Positions 62,901 through 64,000 of a stretch of 64,000 bases of DNA are shown in pieces (within the stretch, counting starts at the first letter, position 1; every line of letters starts with the position of its first letter). A model generated the notes under the pieces. The model saw only the letters and a list, made by a program, of their open reading frames with translations, did not search any database and was not told the DNA's origin. The DNA lies in the NCBI GenBank assembly GCA_008921705.1, contig VFFE01007257.1, positions 3,906,858 to 3,970,857 on the forward strand. The letters are read 5' to 3'. Made by a program: the position numbers and the translations under genes. The stretch is from Burhinus oedicnemus. Its lineage: Eukaryota; Chordata; Aves; Charadriiformes; Burhinidae.

Positions 62901-64000
62901 TATTTATTGTTTCAAAATACTGGCTGTTGTTCAGTAAATCGAAAGGCTTTCCTCAGTACAAGAAAGGAATGCACTCAAAACCAAAAGGTGACCAAAAAAA
63001 AATTTTACAAGGCAATTTACATTGGACAGTATTGCAGAAAACCTAGACAAAGGGAGTTGTAGGGATTGAATTTATTTTCTAACTCTGCTGTGGTCTGAGA
63101 GAGGAATTTGTACATGCAAAAGTGAAACTTCACGTTCTGTTATTCTACAGAGAAGTAGAAACATTAAGATAAAAGATAAAATCATCCTTCTAATCCAAAG
63201 TGGATCTGTACAGCATATCTATTACATATTCTGTACTTGTCCCAAATACAGAGTTCTTTTAGAAGGAAAGATACAGCTTGGACTTGCAAAACTGGAACAA
63301 GTACTCATTTGGGACTTGGAAGGATATGGAGCAGTGTCTCACTTGAGACACCAGTGGAAGTTCTGTGTTTGAAGAAGCTCAAACCACACAGACACAGATA
63401 AGCATTCTGGAGTCACATCTGAGTGACTGCAAAATCAAGAGAAAGCGGTCTCGGCTGAGGAAGTGTTTGCTGGGTTTTAAAGACTGGCTCTCAAGCTTGT
63501 TACACAAACTGTCACCGTTTTGATGTGTGGTTCTAAATTTTCATTGAGAAGTGCATTCTGTGTACAAATGTTTATGTTTTGATTTTTAATGCAGTATTTT
63601 ATGAAATCATTAATGTGAGTATTAGAATCAAGCAGTTGGACCTGTAAGCAGGTTTTTAGCTAAGTGTTTTAAGATGTATTGGTCAGCATTAAAAATACAT
63701 TAAATTAAAACAAAAGTCTGAATACAGGGTTTATCAATGACTTAATTTAATGCATTAGTAGTTTATATTAAAATGATGTCATTTGTGTGTGAAAGACACC
63801 CAATACTAGAATGTAGGACCTTAGAATACTACATTCCATAGGCTTTAATTAGTTCATCATAGACACACTGTTTCAGAACCTGAATCCTAGTAGGCAGGTC
63901 CCAGATAAATAAGGTTAATAAGAAGCACTAGAACTGAAAAGATACTGATATGAAATGCATTTTTCAGCTTCACTGTGGGTGTGCAGTTGAGGGGTAGATG
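59973..64000. other. AT-rich tract without a supported gene
   Basis: Beyond the frame noted just upstream, open frames are at most 78 codons (62826-63062, plus), with no domain. A purine-rich run occurs at about 62577-62632. A 13-base word, GAATTACAGCATA, recurs at about 62152 and 62218. No exon, RNA gene or mobile element is supported to the window's end. Confidence 0.5.

Noticed and set aside
1..64000. Prokaryotic systems, CRISPR arrays, operons, tRNA or rRNA genes, endogenous retroviral pol or gag
   Set aside because: No ribosome-binding-site-linked ORF series, regularly spaced repeats, tRNA B-box GGTTCRANYCC word or retroviral protein motif was found on either strand.

Overview
The window looks like non-coding nuclear DNA from a bird. 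The main evidence is three LINEs of the avian CR1 type. Two of them end in the CR1 3' terminus, where the TGATCTTA / TTCCA-CCTAAATGATTCTATG motif is still legible. The DNA is AT-rich, no bacterial gene organisation is present, and I saw no L1/Alu-type primate or rodent repeats. Species cannot be told from what is here.

I recognise no protein-coding gene. The longest open frames are 170, 160 and 142 codons. My rough estimate is that chance gives about this many in 128 kb of two-strand AT-rich sequence, and none shows a domain I can name. The window is therefore either a gene desert or the inside of a very large intron; sequence alone does not decide. I found no tRNA, rRNA or recognisable snRNA gene.

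Layout: 1-6.5 kb is AT-rich unique sequence with one G-quadruplex-type tract (about 2.15 kb) and an exon- or CNE-like patch (2.2-2.7 kb). At 6.5 and 8.4 kb lie two nearly identical 140-bp direct copies of an unidentified sequence, with an old MIR-like SINE between them. At 13.4-14.3 kb is a very old, minus-oriented CR1-type LINE. Between 16.2 and 19.9 kb there are two GC-richer patches. Around 24.3-24.5 kb two strong splice donors sit close together and outline a possible 19-nt microexon. Around 31.5 kb is a possible short terminal exon with a nearby AATAAA. At 34.9-35.4 kb is the longest ORF (minus strand, with one hydrophobic segment). At 38 kb is a MIR-like repeat and at 42.4 kb an old repeat ending in (TAA)n. 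From 43.4 to 44.4 kb is the best-preserved ancient CR1-type copy. 45.4-46.6 kb is compositionally distinct and may be a conserved regulatory element. 50.7-54.6 kb holds three younger CR1 copies. The remainder to 64 kb is unique AT-rich sequence.

No set of genes working together can be described. The most checkable observations are the 140-bp duplication, the 24.4-kb splice-site pair, the 31.5-kb candidate terminal exon, the 35-kb ORF, and the 45-46-kb candidate conserved element.
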